Source: Candidatus Geothermocultor quzhuomuensis (GTDB lineage Bacteria > Actinomycetota > Aquicultoria > Geothermocultorales > Geothermocultoraceae). From it: a DNA stretch of 64,000 nucleotides. Numbering within the stretch: the stretch's first letter is position 1; each line of letters begins with the position of its first letter. This document shows, in pieces, positions 18,876 to 27,525 of the stretch. A program made the position numbers and the translations under genes. The notes beneath the pieces were generated by a model. The model was not told where the DNA came from. It was given only the letters and a program-made list of their open reading frames with translations, and did not search any database. The DNA is taken from NCBI GenBank assembly GCA_015711795.1, contig JACVJC010000010.1:1-64000 (forward strand). The letters run 5' to 3'.

Positions 18876-20111
18876 ATGCCAATAATTGTCCAAAAATATG
18901 GCGGTTCATCAGTTGCTGATACAGAAAAAATTAAGAATGTCGCCAAGCGGGTGGTCAAAACTAAAGAAAAGGGCTATCAAATGGTCGTGGTTGTTTCAGC
19001 TATTGGCGACACAACTGATCACCTTTTAAAAATGGCTTACGAAATCTCTCCATCGCCACCGGAAAGAGAACTTGATATGCTCCTAGCCACAGGTGAGCAA
19101 GTCTCAATTTCCTTGCTTTCAATGGCTATTCAGTCTTTGGGTTACGGTGCTATTTCTTTAACCGGTCCTCAGGTTGGAATCTTAACAGACGCTAGCTATA
19201 CTCGTGCTAAGATTATTGACATTAAATCCAGTCGAATATTAGAAGAGTTAAAGAAGGGAAATATTGTCATTATTGCTGGTTTTCAAGGAGTAACAGTGGA
19301 TAACGATATCACTACCTTAGGACGTGGTGGTTCAGACACGACAGCAGTTGCTTTAGCTGCCAAACTGGGAGCTGAAGTTTGTGAAATTTACACTGATGTT
19401 GAAGGTGTCTTTACCGCTGATCCAAGAATAGTCCCTAACGCCCGCCTCCTGCCAGCCATTTCTTATGATGAGATGTTAGAGATGGCAGCAACTGGAGCTA
19501 AAGTGCTTCAGTTAAGGTCAGTGGAGTATGGAAAAAATTATGGTGTTAAAATTCGAGTAAGATCAAGTTTTACAGAAAGCGAGGGAACATTAGTTATGGA
19601 AGAGTCTGAAATGATGGAAAAACCTGTTATTAGCGGAGTCACCTTTGATGTAGGTGAAGCTAAAATTACTATTCGCGATGTGCCTGACCGACCAGGCATA
19701 GCAGCTAAGGTCTTTCGCTCTTTGGCTGACGCTAACATTAATGTTGATATGATTATCCAAAACATTAGTGAAAAAGGGTTAACCGATATCTCCTTTACTG
19801 TCAGTAAGGGTGACTTGAAAAAAACTAAGGAAGTCATTGAGCAAGTGGTCAATGAGCTAGGAGCACGAACTTTTGAAGCAGATGAAAACATTGCTAAAGT
19901 CTCTCTAGTTGGGGCAGGGATGAAAACCCATCCTGGAGTTGCTGCTGATATGTTTGCTGCTCTGGCTGAGAAAAAAATTAATATTGAGATGATTAGCACC
20001 TCGTCAATTAAAATTTCTTGCGTTATTAAAGCAGAAAGGGTTAATGAAGCAATCCAAGCTATTCACGACAAATTCAATTTGGCAAAAGACAAAATCCTTG
20101 AGGAGCGGTAA
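18876..20111 (+). CDS. lysC: Aspartate kinase
   Basis: Catalyses the first step of the aspartate family (lysine, threonine, methionine). The kinase domain begins with the KYGGSSVAD motif. [13 protein letters not shown] and [13 protein letters not shown] are conserved. Two ACT domains (from about residue 265) should give feedback control by end-product amino acids. The length of 411 residues is typical of single-function bacterial enzymes. TTGATA (18839) and TATAAG (18861), 16 bp apart, lie so close to the ATG that a transcript from them would be nearly leaderless. asd follows after 3 bp, forming a lysC-asd operon. Confidence 0.97.
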   Translation: MPIIVQKYGGSSVADTEKIKNVAKRVVKTKEKGYQMVVVVSAIGDTTDHLLKMAYEISPSPPERELDMLLATGEQVSISLLSMAIQSLGYGAISLTGPQVGILTDASYTRAKIIDIKSSRILEELKKGNIVIIAGFQGVTVDNDITTLGRGGSDTTAVALAAKLGAEVCEIYTDVEGVFTADPRIVPNARLLPAISYDEMLEMAATGAKVLQLRSVEYGKNYGVKIRVRSSFTESEGTLVMEESEMMEKPVISGVTFDVGEAKITIRDVPDRPGIAAKVFRSLADANINVDMIIQNISEKGLTDISFTVSKGDLKKTKEVIEQVVNELGARTFEADENIAKVSLVGAGMKTHPGVAADMFAALAEKKINIEMISTSSIKISCVIKAERVNEAIQAIHDKFNLAKDKILEER

Positions 20112-20114
20112 GAA

Positions 20115-21125
20115 ATGGGTTATCGAGTAGCTATTGCCGGTGCTACGGGAGCCGTTGGCGAAGAAATGAGGAAAATTTTAGAAGAGCGTAATTTTCCAGT
20201 TGATGAATTAAAACTCCTGGCTTCTGAAAGGTCAGTCGGTAAAAAGCTAACCTTTAAAGGGATAGACATTGCTGTTGAGAAGCTTTCAGAGGATTCATTC
20301 CGAGGATTTGATATTGCTTTGTTTTCAGCTGGAGCTGAAAGGAGCCGCGAGTTTGCTCCTTTAGCGGTTAACTCTAATTGTATTGTCATTGATAATAGTA
20401 GCGCCTTTCGGATGGAAAAAGATGTCCCTTTAGTCGTACCCGAAGTAAACCCAGGGGATTTAAAGAATCACAAAGGAATTATTGCTAATCCTAACTGTTC
20501 CACCATCCAAATGGTTGTCGTTTTAAAACCTCTCTACGATCGGTCACCTATTAAGAGGCTAGTTATCTCGACTTATCAATCTGTTTCCGGTGCTGGTCGC
20601 GCTGCCATTGAAGAACTAAGAGAACAAAGCAAGGCGTATTTAAATGGGAAAGATTTAGAAGTAAAGATTTACCCTCACCAAATTGCCTTTAATCTTATCC
20701 CTCAAATTGATGTTTTCCTCGAAAATAATTACACTAAAGAAGAGATGAAAATGGTCAATGAAACCAGAAAGATTTTAGGGGATGATGAGATTAAAATAAC
20801 CGCTACTTGTGTTAGGGTTCCCGTTTTTATATCTCACGCTGAATCAGTTAATGTTGAAACAGAAGAAAAGATTGGAGCGAAAGAAGCAAGAGAAATTTTA
20901 GAAAGAGCCCCGGGAGTGAAGGTGGTAGATTCACCCAAAGAGCTTTTATACCCCCTCCCAACCTTAGCAGCTAGGACTGACTTTTGCTTTGTGGGAAGAA
21001 TTCGGGAAGATGAATCGATTGAAAATGGTTTAAATTTGTGGATTGTCGCTGATAATTTGCGTAAGGGGGCAGCTCTAAATGCGGTCCAAATAGCTGAAGA
21101 ATTAATTAAACAAAAGCTAATTTAA
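20115..21125 (+). CDS. asd: Aspartate-semialdehyde dehydrogenase
   Basis: Reduces aspartyl phosphate to aspartate semialdehyde with NADPH, directly after LysC. The sequence shows the Rossmann motif GATGAVGEEM, the catalytic cysteine in NPNCSTIQ, and YQSVSGAGRAAIEEL. The length of 336 residues is standard. Only 3 bp separate it from lysC. The stop overlaps the end of the convergent CBS gene by 4 bp. Confidence 0.97.
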   Translation: MGYRVAIAGATGAVGEEMRKILEERNFPVDELKLLASERSVGKKLTFKGIDIAVEKLSEDSFRGFDIALFSAGAERSREFAPLAVNSNCIVIDNSSAFRMEKDVPLVVPEVNPGDLKNHKGIIANPNCSTIQMVVVLKPLYDRSPIKRLVISTYQSVSGAGRAAIEELREQSKAYLNGKDLEVKIYPHQIAFNLIPQIDVFLENNYTKEEMKMVNETRKILGDDEIKITATCVRVPVFISHAESVNVETEEKIGAKEAREILERAPGVKVVDSPKELLYPLPTLAARTDFCFVGRIREDESIENGLNLWIVADNLRKGAALNAVQIAEELIKQKLI

Positions 21126-21571
21126 ACTTTCAAAATAATCAAGTAACCAGCGTAGTCTTCAATATCAGTTAAGGAAACTAAACCAACCAGCTTCCCCTTT
21201 TCAATTACCGGGAGACGGCGAATTTTTTTAGATATAATTAATTCCAAAGCTTTCTTAACTGTTTGCTTAGGTGAAATTGTTGTCACATTTTTAGTCATAA
21301 TTTTTCCAACCGGTGTTTTTTCTGGGTTAACCTTTTTCTCGTAAATCGAATAGAGAATGTCTCCATCAGTTACAACACCAACTAGCTTTTCCCCCTCAGT
21401 AACAAGAAGATAATTAACACCTTCCCTTCTCATAGCATTAATACTTCGAGCTAAACTTGTGTCTTCACTAATGGTGACCAGATCAGTTTTCATAATTTCG
21501 CTTATCTTTGTCCGAGCAATTTCCTCAGGGTCTTTCTGCTTTCTCTTTTTTAAAATATCCAAAATAGGCAT
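21122..21571 (-). CDS. Two-CBS-domain protein
   Basis: The 149-residue protein consists of a short basic amino-terminus and a tandem CBS pair (IMKTDLVTISEDTSL...VTDGDILY and IMTKNVTTISPKQTV...LTDIEDYAGY). CBS pairs bind adenine nucleotides or similar ligands and act as sensors. No catalytic domain is attached. It is convergent with asd and divergent from the helicase gene, so it stands alone. Its partner is unknown. Confidence 0.9.
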   Translation of the reverse strand: MPILDILKKRKQKDPEEIARTKISEIMKTDLVTISEDTSLARSINAMRREGVNYLLVTEGEKLVGVVTDGDILYSIYEKKVNPEKTPVGKIMTKNVTTISPKQTVKKALELIISKKIRRLPVIEKGKLVGLVSLTDIEDYAGYLIILKV

Positions 21572-21644
21572 TGCTCAACCTCCCCTTCCTTTTTGATATA
21601 TTATAAAGATGAAATGGTTAAATGACAATAAAAGTTTTTAAGGG

Positions 21645-23900
21645 ATGAAAACAAAAAAAGTTATTAAATTTTTAAAAGATTCTTTCCCCAAAGAAATTGC
21701 CCATGAAGAGCTAATTTCAGCTCGAAAAGCTCAATTCAAGAACTTAAGGATTCTCCCCTTTTTAAGAAAGAAGTTAAAGGAGCTCGGCCTTAAAGAACTT
21801 TACACCCACCAGGCAAAAGCAATAAAACTCATCCGGGAAGGAAAAAATGTAATAATTGTTACCGGTACAGCCAGCGGCAAAAGCCTTTGCTACAACATCC
21901 CGGTAATTGAGTCTTTTCATCGTAATAAAAAAGCAAGAGCTCTTTATGTATTTCCAACCAAAGCCTTAGCTCAAGACCAGCTAAGGGTAATTGAAAGTTT
22001 AAGAATTCCTGAGCTCCTCCCAGCTACCTATGACGGCGATACACCGGTAAACAAAAGACGCTGGATTAGAAAGAATGCTTCGATTGTTTTAACCAATCCA
22101 GAGATGATTCACTGCGGAATTTTGCCCCATCATGAGAAATGGGGAGACTTCTTTCTCAATTTAAAGTTTGTTGTTGTCGATGAAGTACACACTTTAAAAG
22201 GTATCTTTGGAGCAAATTCGGCTTGTCTTTTTAGACGCTTGAGGCGAGTAGCAGAGCACTACAACTCTTTTCCCCAGTTCATTTTGGCTTCAGCAACCAT
22301 TGCTAATCCTCATGAAGCAGCTGAAAAACTAATAGGTCTACCCTTCGAAGTTGTTGACAATGACGGTTCTCCCCAAAGTGAAAGGACTTTTCTCTTTTTG
22401 AATCCTTCTTTTATTCAAAAAGAGAATAAAAGAAAAAGCTCTAATGTCGAAACAACCAGACTTTTTATTGAGTTAATAAAAAGAGGAATAAAAACAATTG
22501 TCTTTAGTAAATCGAGGCAAGCAGCTGAATTAATTTTAAAATATGCCCAAAGAGAGTTAAAGAAACATCCTAAATTAAAAAGTAAAATTACTGCTTATCG
22601 GGCTGGTTACTTACCAGCCGAAAGAAGGAAAATCGAAAAAAGGCTTTTTGATGGAGAATTGCTCGGAGTAAGTTCAACTCCTGCTTTAGAATATGGAATT
22701 GACGTTGGAGAACTAGAAGCATCAATTATTAATGGCTTCCCAGGAACAATTGCTTCAACCTGGCAACAAGCAGGAAGAGCTGGAAGAAGAGAGACGGGTT
22801 CGCTTAGTATTTTGGTGGCTCAAGAAGACCCTTTAGACCAGTACTATATGAGTCACCCTTCCAAATTTTTTTCCCAAGCTCATGAAGCAGCTGTCTTTGA
22901 CCCCGAAAATCTTTATGTTTTATCTAAGCATCTTTTATGTGCTGCTTTCGAAAAACCCTTAAAGATTAACGATAAAAAACTATTTGGTTCTTCTTTCCCT
23001 CAGGTTTTAAAATCCCTAACTGAAGAGGGCAAACTAGTTGAAAAGAAAGGGAAATGGTTCTGGACAAAAAAGAGCTATCCTCATGATGAAGCAAGCTTGA
23101 GAACAGCTACCTTTAACGACTACTCAATAGTAGAAAAGGAAACAGGAGTACTGATTGGAACAATTGACGCCTCGACTGCTTTTTTCTTTGTCCACCCTGG
23201 AGCGATTTACCTTCACCAAGGCAATTCTTACTTAGTTAAGGAGCTAAACCTTGAGGCAAAGGTAGCTTTAGTTGAACTAACTTGGGCAGACTACTATACC
23301 CAACCAAGAGAAGAGACTTTCATTGAAATTTTGACTGAGGAAAGAAAAAAAGAAGTGGGGAAAACTCAAGTTTATTTCGGTCAGCTTGAAGTGACTAATC
23401 ATGTCATTGCTTATCAAAGAAGACATATCTACACAGGGAAAATCTTAAGTACCGAGGAGCTCTCTCTTCCTCCTCAAGTCTTTAAAACCAAGGGGTTTTG
23501 GTTTATTGTCCCTGAAAATTTAATTAGAAAACTTAGCTTAGACGAACGGCAACTAGCTGGAGGGATTCACGCTCTGGAGCATGCAGGAATTGGCATTCTC
23601 CCTCTCTTTGCCATTTGTGACCGCTGGGACATTGGTGGAGTTTCAACTCCCCTCCACTACCAGACCGATGAGACAACCATTTTTATCTATGACGGGATTG
23701 AGGGAGGTATTGGAATTGCTGAAAAAGGCTTTGAATTATTTAATGAGCATCTTAAAGCCACTTGGCATTTAATAAAAGATTGTCCTTGCGAAAGAGGATG
23801 CCCTTCTTGTATCCAATCTCCAAAATGTGGTAACTGGAATGAACCACTTGACAAAGAAGCAGCCCTCAGGGTATTAGAGGAACTAATAATAGCGCTGTAG
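21645..23900 (+). CDS. MrfA/YprA-type DEAH-box helicase with DUF1998 zinc region
   Basis: The 751-residue superfamily 2 helicase has Walker A TGTASGKS, motif II DEVH and SATI. Conserved QQAGRAGRR marks helicase motif VI, and a carboxy-terminal DUF1998-like region carries the four-cysteine cluster CPCERGCPSC...KCGN. This is the layout of Bacillus MrfA, a 3'-5' DNA helicase that with MrfB repairs mitomycin-type crosslinks. No MrfB-like exonuclease gene is adjacent. The start ATG is weakly supported. Confidence 0.88.
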   Translation: MKTKKVIKFLKDSFPKEIAHEELISARKAQFKNLRILPFLRKKLKELGLKELYTHQAKAIKLIREGKNVIIVTGTASGKSLCYNIPVIESFHRNKKARALYVFPTKALAQDQLRVIESLRIPELLPATYDGDTPVNKRRWIRKNASIVLTNPEMIHCGILPHHEKWGDFFLNLKFVVVDEVHTLKGIFGANSACLFRRLRRVAEHYNSFPQFILASATIANPHEAAEKLIGLPFEVVDNDGSPQSERTFLFLNPSFIQKENKRKSSNVETTRLFIELIKRGIKTIVFSKSRQAAELILKYAQRELKKHPKLKSKITAYRAGYLPAERRKIEKRLFDGELLGVSSTPALEYGIDVGELEASIINGFPGTIASTWQQAGRAGRRETGSLSILVAQEDPLDQYYMSHPSKFFSQAHEAAVFDPENLYVLSKHLLCAAFEKPLKINDKKLFGSSFPQVLKSLTEEGKLVEKKGKWFWTKKSYPHDEASLRTATFNDYSIVEKETGVLIGTIDASTAFFFVHPGAIYLHQGNSYLVKELNLEAKVALVELTWADYYTQPREETFIEILTEERKKEVGKTQVYFGQLEVTNHVIAYQRRHIYTGKILSTEELSLPPQVFKTKGFWFIVPENLIRKLSLDERQLAGGIHALEHAGIGILPLFAICDRWDIGGVSTPLHYQTDETTIFIYDGIEGGIGIAEKGFELFNEHLKATWHLIKDCPCERGCPSCIQSPKCGNWNEPLDKEAALRVLEELIIAL

Positions 23901-23994
23901 CGCTGAGGGCTGAAACTTGTCCCTTCATTTTATTCAAGGCAAGCTCTGGGAGAAGTGAAGGAACTAAGAAGATAAGGGAAAAGATAGGATTCAA

Positions 23995-24034
23995 GGGCTA
24001 GCCCGCCTGCTGTCAGGCAACTAGGCCCTAAAAC
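23995..24034. repeat. Imperfect hairpin with GCCTG-CTGT-CAGGC tip
   Basis: The hairpin has outer arms AGGGCTAG and CTAGGCCCT with one bulge, inner arms GCCTG and CAGGC, and the tetraloop CTGT. It lies about 100 bp beyond the helicase gene with no T-run after it. It could be a weak terminator or a dispersed palindromic repeat. Confidence 0.4.
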
Positions 24035-24102
24035 AATATGTATTTTTGATCTTTGTTTAAGTTACGATTCAAGATCCACAATCCACGAGCAGGAGGTGAA
24101 GG

Positions 24103-24570
24103 ATGTATATTGCAGTAATTGGCTCAGGAGAATGTGACCAGGAAACTTATCAAATAGCTTATCAAGTTGGAAGATTAATTGGGGAGAAAAGAGCCATTCT
24201 GGTTTGTGGTGGACTGGGAGGAGTAATGGAAGCTGCCTGCAAAGGAGCAAAAGAGAGAGGAGGTTTAACTGTCGGAATTTTACCAACTGATAGTCGAAAT
24301 TTAGCTAATCCTTATCTTGATATCTCTTTGCCAACGGGAATGGGAGAAGGGCGCAACTTTTTAATTGCAAAGTCTGCTGATGTTGTTATTGCAATTGGGG
24401 GAGAGTATGGAACATTGTCAGAAATCGGATTAGCTCTTAAAATGGGGAAAAAAGTCATAGGACTCCAAACATGGAATCTTTCTCGTCAGGGACAAAGCGA
24501 CAAAGGAATTATCGAAGCAAAAAGCCCGGAAGAAGCCCTCCATTTAGCACTGAAGGTCTTAAACACTTAA
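24103..24570 (+). CDS. TIGR00725/LOG-like (SLOG) nucleotide-binding protein
   Basis: The 155-residue Rossmann-like protein contains IGSGECD, CGGLGGVMEAACKGA and GMGEGRNFLIAKSADVVIAIGGEYGTLSEIGLAL. These place it in the SLOG superfamily beside LOG (cytokinin-activating phosphoribohydrolase) and DprA-like proteins. The exact TIGR00725 family has no proven reaction. Nucleotide or nucleoside phosphate binding is inferred. The ATG follows GGAGGTGAAGG. It stands alone between gaps. Confidence 0.8.
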   Translation: MYIAVIGSGECDQETYQIAYQVGRLIGEKRAILVCGGLGGVMEAACKGAKERGGLTVGILPTDSRNLANPYLDISLPTGMGEGRNFLIAKSADVVIAIGGEYGTLSEIGLALKMGKKVIGLQTWNLSRQGQSDKGIIEAKSPEEALHLALKVLNT

Positions 24571-24850
24571 GCCAGAGTTAGTGAGCAGTTAACAAATAGT
24601 AGCAATTTTTAATTTCAATCCTGTTTTGCTTCAGCTTTCTTAACTCTTGGTTTTTCATCTTACACTTTTCATTTTTATTTTTAACTTCCTCAACCTTAAG
24701 CTTTACCTCAACTTGTCTCTTTTGTTCTTCATCTCTACCGCCTTCAGCCTTACTCATTGCTCTTGACAACTTGATCGTTTTATTATACAAATCATATTAA
24801 TCATATATATCATTCATTTTGTATTAAGTTAGCCTGAGAAAGGAAAAGAA
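24571..24850 (+). promoter_or_regulatory. Gap with a candidate promoter for the AbrB-ABC operon
   Basis: The first part is low-complexity sequence with the octamer TGCTCACT inverted at 24580-24587. At 24763 there is TTGACA, and 15 bp later TATACA (24784-24789), a suboptimal spacing. Then come AT-rich repeats of ATCAT/ATAT that could bind the AbrB-like regulator encoded just downstream. An open frame on the minus strand here is Lys/Glu-rich filler and not credible as a gene. Confidence 0.35.
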
Positions 24851-25117
24851 ATGATTGACCCCAAAGGCAAAAAGTGTTACGGCTCGGTTACAGTTGGCGA
24901 GCGAGGTCAAGTTGTTATCCCTGCTTCTGCTAGAGAAGAGCTTAAGATAGAAGCTGGAGAAAAGCTCTTTGTTTTTCAGGTTGGGAAGAGAGGAATAATT
25001 ATGATTAAAGCTGAATCAATCATCGAGTTCGTTTCAAAAATGATGAAGAGATTTATCCAACTTCAAGAAATAGCTGATCAAGAAGGAGAGGAAGATAGAA
25101 AAGAAAAAAAATTATGA
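24851..25117 (+). CDS. AbrB/SpoVT-domain regulator fused in operon to an ABC exporter
   Basis: The 88-residue protein has the AbrB swapped-hairpin core (YGSVTVGERGQVVIPASARE, then ELKIEAGEKL) near residues 10-50 and a charged helical tail. It should bind DNA as a multimer. The stop overlaps the ABC ATPase start by 4 bp, so the regulator and transporter are made together. This suggests it controls the transporter, possibly its own operon. Its effector is not apparent. Confidence 0.88.
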   Translation: MIDPKGKKCYGSVTVGERGQVVIPASAREELKIEAGEKLFVFQVGKRGIIMIKAESIIEFVSKMMKRFIQLQEIADQEGEEDRKEKKL

Positions 25118-26076
25118 TAATTGAAGCAAGAGAACTTGTAAAGGAGTTTAACGGCTTAAGGGCAGTTAAAGGCGTGAGTTTCTCCGTTAATGAGGAGGAA
25201 ATTTTCGGTTTCTTAGGCCCCAATGGAGCTGGTAAAACAACCACCATCAATATGCTCTGCACTTTACTAAAGCCTACTTCAGGAACGGCAATTTTAAATG
25301 GATATGATGTTATTAAAAAGCCAAATGAAGTTCGCCGCTCAATTGGTCTTGTCTTTCAAGATCCTAGCCTCGATGAGCGCTTAACAGCAAAAGACAACCT
25401 AAATTTCCACGCGCTAATTTACGGTATTCCAAAAAGGGAACGGAAAAGAAGAATAGCTGAAGTTCTCGAGATGGTTGAGCTTGCAGATAGACAAAATGAT
25501 ATTGTTCGCACCTTTTCAGGCGGAATGAAAAGAAGATTGGAAATTGCTCGCGGGTTACTCCACTACCCCAAAATTCTTTTTCTGGACGAACCTACCTTAG
25601 GGCTTGATCCCCAAACAAGAAGTCGTATTTGGGAATATATCAAAGATTTAAGGAAAAAAGAGAAAATTACAATCTTTCTGACTACCCATTATATGGATGA
25701 AGCAGAAGTTTGTGACCGCATTGCCATCATCGACTATGGAAAAATTATTGCTCTCAATACACCAAAGAAGTTAAAAAAACAGATTGGTGGAAGCGTAGTG
25801 ACTATCACTACAGCCCGCAACGAACTGGCAAAAAAATTACTTAAGGAAAGGTTCAGTTTAGAAGCAATAGAAACTAATAATAGCTTGCGTTTTGAAGTAA
25901 AAGAGGGAGAAAAATTCATTCCCCAACTGGTCAAAAGATTAGGTGTTGAAATTTTAAGTGTCGAACTTCATCTCCCAACTCTTGATGATGTTTTTTTAAA
26001 ATTAACTGGTCGCGCTATCCGAGAAGAAACGGTGAGCAAGCGAGAATTAATGAGAAAACACTGGAGAAGAAGGTAA
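25114..26076 (+). CDS. ABC exporter ATP-binding subunit (DrrA-like)
   Basis: Motifs are Walker A GPNGAGKTTTI, signature FSGGMKRRLEIA, Walker B ILFLDEPTLGLDP and the H-loop TTHYMDEAE. The 320 residues include a carboxy-terminal extension typical of the daunorubicin-resistance (DrrA/NodI) subfamily, which drives export of drugs, lipids or polysaccharides. The permease gene follows after 2 bp. The substrate cannot be deduced. Confidence 0.92.
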   Translation: MIIEARELVKEFNGLRAVKGVSFSVNEEEIFGFLGPNGAGKTTTINMLCTLLKPTSGTAILNGYDVIKKPNEVRRSIGLVFQDPSLDERLTAKDNLNFHALIYGIPKRERKRRIAEVLEMVELADRQNDIVRTFSGGMKRRLEIARGLLHYPKILFLDEPTLGLDPQTRSRIWEYIKDLRKKEKITIFLTTHYMDEAEVCDRIAIIDYGKIIALNTPKKLKKQIGGSVVTITTARNELAKKLLKERFSLEAIETNNSLRFEVKEGEKFIPQLVKRLGVEILSVELHLPTLDDVFLKLTGRAIREETVSKRELMRKHWRRR

Positions 26077-26078
26077 CA

Positions 26079-26903
26079 ATGGCAGGATTAGTAGGAATTT
26101 ATACCATCTGGTATCGGGAACTTAAAAGATTTCTTCTTGATCGAGCGAGAATCATTGGCTCTTTCTCCCAACCAATTCTTTGGCTTTTTCTTTTAGGAAC
26201 TGGAATGGGCAGTGGCTTAGCTAAAGTTTTTAGCCGAGGGGGAGGAACTGAAATGTTTCCAGGAACAGGCATAGATTATTTAGAGTTTCTTTATCCTGGA
26301 ATTATTGGAATGAGTATTTTGATGACCTCAATTTTTTCAGCCATTTCTATCGTTTGGGATAGAGAATTTGGTTTCTTAAAAGAAGTTTTAGTGGCTCCAA
26401 TCCCTCGTTACTCTATAACTATTGGCAAAGCTCTAGGTGGAAGCAGTGTTTCCCTGTTACAAGGGGTAATCCTCCTTTTATTTGCTCCCCTCATTAAGGT
26501 TAATTTAAGCTTTCTTTCAGTAATCAAATTAATTTTAATCATGTTTTTAGTCTCTTTTTCTTTAACCTCCCTTGGCATTGTTATTGCAGCCAGGATGAAA
26601 TCAATGGAAGGTTTTCAAGTAATTATGAACTTTTTAATGATGCCGATGTTCTTTCTTTCTGGAGCAATGTTTCCCTTAAGTGGCTTGCCCGAGTGGATGG
26701 AAAAACTAGTCAAACTAGACCCCCTTACTTATGGGATTGATGCTATTCGCAGCACTATCTTAGGGGCTCATAAAATTGAAGTAGCAGGCAAAGTCCTCTT
26801 TCAAATTCCCACCTATCCACTTTCTTACGATATAACAATTATTGCTTTCTTTGGAGCAATAATGATTATTTTAGCGGTTGTTCAGTTTAACCGAGTTGAA
26901 TAA
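26079..26903 (+). CDS. ABC-2 type exporter permease (DrrB-like)
   Basis: The 274-residue membrane protein has about six hydrophobic segments and the ABC-2 signature region LKEVLVAPIPRYSITIGKALGG...MFFLSGAMFPLSGLPEWM...LDPLTYGIDAIR. This is the classic DrrB pattern. It pairs with the ATPase encoded just upstream to form an inner-membrane exporter. Confidence 0.92.
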   Translation: MAGLVGIYTIWYRELKRFLLDRARIIGSFSQPILWLFLLGTGMGSGLAKVFSRGGGTEMFPGTGIDYLEFLYPGIIGMSILMTSIFSAISIVWDREFGFLKEVLVAPIPRYSITIGKALGGSSVSLLQGVILLLFAPLIKVNLSFLSVIKLILIMFLVSFSLTSLGIVIAARMKSMEGFQVIMNFLMMPMFFLSGAMFPLSGLPEWMEKLVKLDPLTYGIDAIRSTILGAHKIEVAGKVLFQIPTYPLSYDITIIAFFGAIMIILAVVQFNRVE

Positions 26904-26966
26904 ACTATCTCCCCCTTCTTCTAAACCAAACTTTTTTCATTTGAATTTCTAGAATAACCATAGGAA

Positions 26967-26995
26967 TTGTTAGGCTTCTCAAAAAGTGCTATTAT
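26967..26995 (+). promoter_or_regulatory. Promoter for ybaK / Fe-S-GGDEF / amrS
   Basis: TTGTTA (26967-26972) and TATTAT (26990-26995) are separated by exactly 17 bp. This promoter sits on top of the longest possible ybaK start and therefore supports the downstream GTG at 27051 as the true start. Confidence 0.55.
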
Positions 26996-27050
26996 AACCA
27001 AAGATAAAATAGGTTACTGGAATAACTTAAAAAGATTCTTCGGAGGAGCG

Positions 27051-27518
27051 GTGAAAACAAGTATTGATGTTCATAATTTTCTTCAGGCAAAAGGAATAAA
27101 ACACGAGATTTTTTTAGTTGATACCCCAACCCTAACCGCCCAAAGGGCTGCTGCTTTGCTTGGCTTAAAATCTTGTGAAGTAACAAAGTCTGTCCTCTTT
27201 TTGGTAGAGAAAGAACCTGTTCTTGTTGTTTTGCCTGGTGATTGTCGTGTCTCATATAAGAAAATGAAAAAGGTTTTGGGAACATCTAAAATTAAACTGG
27301 CTTCCCCTGACGAAGTCGTTAAATATACTGGGTACACTTTAGGAGCAACGCCACCTCTAGCTCATCAAACACCTATTAAAGTTTTAATTGACAAAAGGGT
27401 CGCTAAAAGAGAAATAATATATACAGGAGCAGGCGATGTGACAGCAGTCTTAAAGATAAGGTCGGAAGACTTAATTAAGGTCATCGGGGTAGATGTTATA
27501 GATGTTTGCAAGGAGTAG
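27051..27518 (+). CDS. ybaK: YbaK/EbsC-type aminoacyl-tRNA deacylase
   Basis: This free-standing editing-domain protein of about 155 residues has TLTAQRAAALLG, VTKSVLFLVEKEPVLVVLPGD, GYTLGATPPL and a conserved lysine in EVTKS. YbaK-like proteins hydrolyse mischarged Cys- or Ala-tRNA-Pro. The GTG at 27051 was chosen because GGAGGAG precedes it and a promoter lies over the longer alternative (26967, 183 residues). It is followed after 7 bp by the Fe-S/GGDEF gene. The reason for that pairing is not known. Confidence 0.85.
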   Translation: MKTSIDVHNFLQAKGIKHEIFLVDTPTLTAQRAAALLGLKSCEVTKSVLFLVEKEPVLVVLPGDCRVSYKKMKKVLGTSKIKLASPDEVVKYTGYTLGATPPLAHQTPIKVLIDKRVAKREIIYTGAGDVTAVLKIRSEDLIKVIGVDVIDVCKE

Positions 27519-27525
27519 TTAAAGA

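Noticed and set aside
24578-24790. 70-residue minus-strand frame in the gap before the AbrB gene
   Set aside because: Lys/Glu/Asn-rich filler with no ribosome site, overlapping repeat-like sequence and the upstream promoter region.
26967-27050. Longer amino-terminus for the YbaK protein
   Set aside because: The start would coincide with the -35 box of a good promoter, and the family begins at the downstream GTG, which has GGAGGAG.
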